A stretch of 64,000 nucleotides of DNA, taken from NCBI GenBank assembly GCA_963663615.1, contig OY760517.1:682001-746000 (forward strand), in the 5' to 3' direction. Origin of the DNA: G963663615 sp963663615. Its GTDB lineage: Bacteria; Bacteroidota; Ignavibacteria; Ignavibacteriales; Melioribacteraceae. A program made the translations under genes and the position numbers. Every line of letters starts with the position of its first letter. Positions within the stretch are counted from its first letter, which is position 1. The notes under the pieces are model-generated. The model searched no databases, was not told the origin of the DNA, and worked only from the letters and a program-made list of their open reading frames with translations. Positions 62,546 to 64,000 of the stretch are shown here, piece after piece.

Positions 62546-63433
62546 TTAACCTTTCAGTATATTATTACGCACATCGAGACCCCATAAAAGCTTGTTCCTT
62601 AGTACCTCAAAATAGTTTTTCTTGGTGTGTACCAGCTTAATTGGTTTTTCTCGTTTGCTAACTTCAATTGTAAAGGGTGGCTCGTAGTAATGTACTCTTT
62701 GTCCGTCACAATTTACCTGTACGCTTGAGTAAGGTGAATCAACAGTAATCGAGATTTTTTTATCGGAGGAAACTATTAGCGGACGCATTGTAAGTGTATG
62801 CGGTGAAATTGGACTAAGTAAAATTACACCCGAACCCGGACTAACAATTGGTCCCCCAGCCGAAAGTGAATACCCGGTAGAACCGGTAGGTGTAGCAATA
62901 ATAACACCATCAGCGGAAAAAGTAGATACATAACTGTTATCAATTTTGATTGTAAGGGTGATCATTTTGGGCCATCTGCCCTTATCGATCACGAGATCGT
63001 TAATGGCAAAAAGGTGATCCTCCCCCAAAGCTTCGGTGTAAGCTTCAAGAGCCATTCTCTGATCTATAGTGAAATTCCTGTTTTTAATATCGGCAAGAAT
63101 ATTATCGAGATCATCAATGTCGGCTTCAGCAAGAAAACCAAGTTTGCCAAGATTTAATCCCAGCATGGGTGTGTTTGATTCTCGCACTGTATAAGCAGTG
63201 CTAAGCATTGTGCCATCACCCCCAATTGAGATAATAATATCGGCATTTTTACCAATTTCCTCATCGCTCATAAAAGTTGAGCCTTTAATAAAGGGCTTGT
63301 TGCCAAAGTTAAGCTTAAGTATTCCGTTACTCAGGAAGTGCTGAATTCCAAGTTGATGCAGCTTGTAAATAAGGGATTCAACAACCTCAATTATCTGGTC
63401 TTTGGTAGTGTTAGGAATTATACCTACGGTCAT
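62546..63433 (-). CDS. nadK: NAD kinase
   Basis: 295 residues. It phosphorylates NAD to NADP. Signatures: IISIGGDGTMLSTAYTV (GGDGT), LGLNLGKLGFLAEAD, AINDLVIDKG, DGVIIATPTGSTGYSLSAGGPIV and LSPISPHTLTMRPLI. It lies 8 bases after the stop of the partial glycosyltransferase gene, on the same strand, so it is co-transcribed with it. Confidence 0.97.
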   Translation of the reverse strand: MTVGIIPNTTKDQIIEVVESLIYKLHQLGIQHFLSNGILKLNFGNKPFIKGSTFMSDEEIGKNADIIISIGGDGTMLSTAYTVRESNTPMLGLNLGKLGFLAEADIDDLDNILADIKNRNFTIDQRMALEAYTEALGEDHLFAINDLVIDKGRWPKMITLTIKIDNSYVSTFSADGVIIATPTGSTGYSLSAGGPIVSPGSGVILLSPISPHTLTMRPLIVSSDKKISITVDSPYSSVQVNCDGQRVHYYEPPFTIEVSKREKPIKLVHTKKNYFEVLRNKLLWGLDVRNNILKG

Positions 63434-63441
63434 AAAGCAGT

Positions 63442-64000
63442 TTACTCCGTTTCCTTTTTATTTAATTCCCATAGCTTGCAATATTTGGTAAATACATAGT
63501 TCGAAGAAAAAATAGCCAGTATTAACCCATGAATTCCATCAAGAAAGCCGAGACGGAAAATATACATTTTTATAAATAAAATCAGTGGTCGCAGTAATAA
63601 ATCCTTAAGTTTTGCAAATTTATTTTTGTTGTTCAGCTCAATAGCTGCCAGCGATGTATATCGGTTAAACTTTTCATAATAGTGAAAAATATCAGGATCA
63701 GTATAATGTTCAAGATCGTTTTTAAGTTCGCCTGTTTTACCGTTTACAATCAGATTTTCATGAACTTCATTTTCGTTAAAATGAGCTTTCGTTTTGTTGA
63801 ATAACCTTGTTACACGTCCCGGATACCAGCCGCTATGTTTAATCCATTTACCAAGAAACCAGGCACGGCGTGCAACCGTTAGAGCAGCATATTCTGATTC
63901 CTTGCTCTTGAATTCATTAAGTTCGTTCTTTAATTCGGGTGTTATTTCTTCATCAGCATCAATCCAGAAAATCCAGTTATTTGCAGCTTTTGATGCTGCA
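63442..64000 (-). CDS. Glycosyltransferase family 2, N-terminal part beyond window
   Basis: About 186 residues, open to the right edge. It begins ASKAANNWIFWIDADEEITPEL, where DADE is the DxD metal site of a GT-A enzyme. Next come ARRAWFLGKWIKHSGWYPGRVTRLFNK and NEVHENLIVNGKTGELKNDL, as in KdtX/WaaE-type glucosyltransferases of the lipopolysaccharide core, then a hydrophobic C-terminal segment (LFIKMYIFRLGFLDGIHGLILAIF). The start lies outside the window. Its stop (TAA at 63444-63442) precedes the nadK start by 8 bases. Confidence 0.85.
   Translation of the reverse strand, partial: AASKAANNWIFWIDADEEITPELKNELNEFKSKESEYAALTVARRAWFLGKWIKHSGWYPGRVTRLFNKTKAHFNENEVHENLIVNGKTGELKNDLEHYTDPDIFHYYEKFNRYTSLAAIELNNKNKFAKLKDLLLRPLILFIKMYIFRLGFLDGIHGLILAIFSSNYVFTKYCKLWELNKKETE

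Noticed and set aside
1..64000. CRISPR array, rRNA, tRNA or prophage
   Set aside because: I saw no regularly spaced repeats, no cloverleaf-like gene ends and no phage structural genes in the gaps.

Overview
The window comes from a Gram-negative bacterium of the Bacteroidota/Ignavibacteriota side of the FCB group, most probably an Ignavibacteria-like lineage. Four intact secreted proteins and one gene relic end in the type IX secretion (T9SS) sorting domain with the NYPNPFNP signature. Lipoproteins, an OmpA porin, an Mla/MCE lipid-transport operon, BshC (bacillithiol), methylmalonyl-CoA mutase and a DUF4783 protein fit the same group. The DNA is AT-rich and mostly housekeeping. I see no rRNA, tRNA, CRISPR array or prophage.

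Layout. 1-1767: an AT-rich three-gene accessory operon (ParA-type ATPase cut by the window edge, an unknown protein, a possible HEPN-like protein). 2074-6424: mutA-mutB. 6591-7454: small T9SS-sorted protein. 7674-10542: degenerate Rieske-like protein, nadB, nadC. 10600-11979: octaheme cytochrome c. 12145-12275: relic of a T9SS-sorted gene. 12420-13856: isocitrate dehydrogenase, facing a MarR regulator. 14701-20744 (minus): mlaE-mlaF-mlaD-lipoprotein, dCMP deaminase and ppk1. 21148-22275: ompA-like porin. 22453-25238: pyrR-pyrB-pyrC behind a hairpin leader. 25373-36868: a lipoprotein, then a run of overlapping genes (DUF4783, 12-TM histidine kinase, UvrD/AddA-like helicase-nuclease, two cell-wall enzymes, TauE-type permease). 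36946-38574: bshC. 38591-38755: dead HI0074-type gene. 39694-43978 (minus): ymdB-like phosphoesterase, orphan DNA methyltransferase, folD, deoC, HicB-like protein, trmH. 38866-39681 and 44043-45658: three lipoproteins, two of them paralogues. 45778-47073: intact IS3-family element. 47092-55405 (minus): three paralogous arylsulfotransferase-like T9SS exoproteins. 55618-64000: sufE, PAS histidine kinase, CAAX protease, NAD(P)-binding epimerase-like protein, recG, SRPBCC protein, NAD kinase and a partial glycosyltransferase.

How the genes work together. NadB, NadC and NadK belong to NAD(P) supply; PyrR, PyrB and PyrC, with dCMP deaminase and DeoC, to pyrimidine metabolism; MutAB joins propionyl-CoA/succinyl-CoA metabolism to the TCA step run by isocitrate dehydrogenase. 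The Mla operon, OmpA, lipoproteins, the amidase pair and the T9SS cargo all serve the envelope.

Most notable observations: nadB appears to start at ATT; the Rieske-like protein has Met in place of a cluster His; the Mla ATPase has lost its signature motif, Walker B Asp and switch His; the pyrR ribosome-binding site lies inside a terminator-like hairpin; the IS3 element sits between a T9SS gene and its terminator and carries a 34-bp perfect palindrome inside orfB; a triplet of arylsulfotransferase-like exoproteins has one divergent member; and the ParA operon at the left edge may be an undescribed accessory system.
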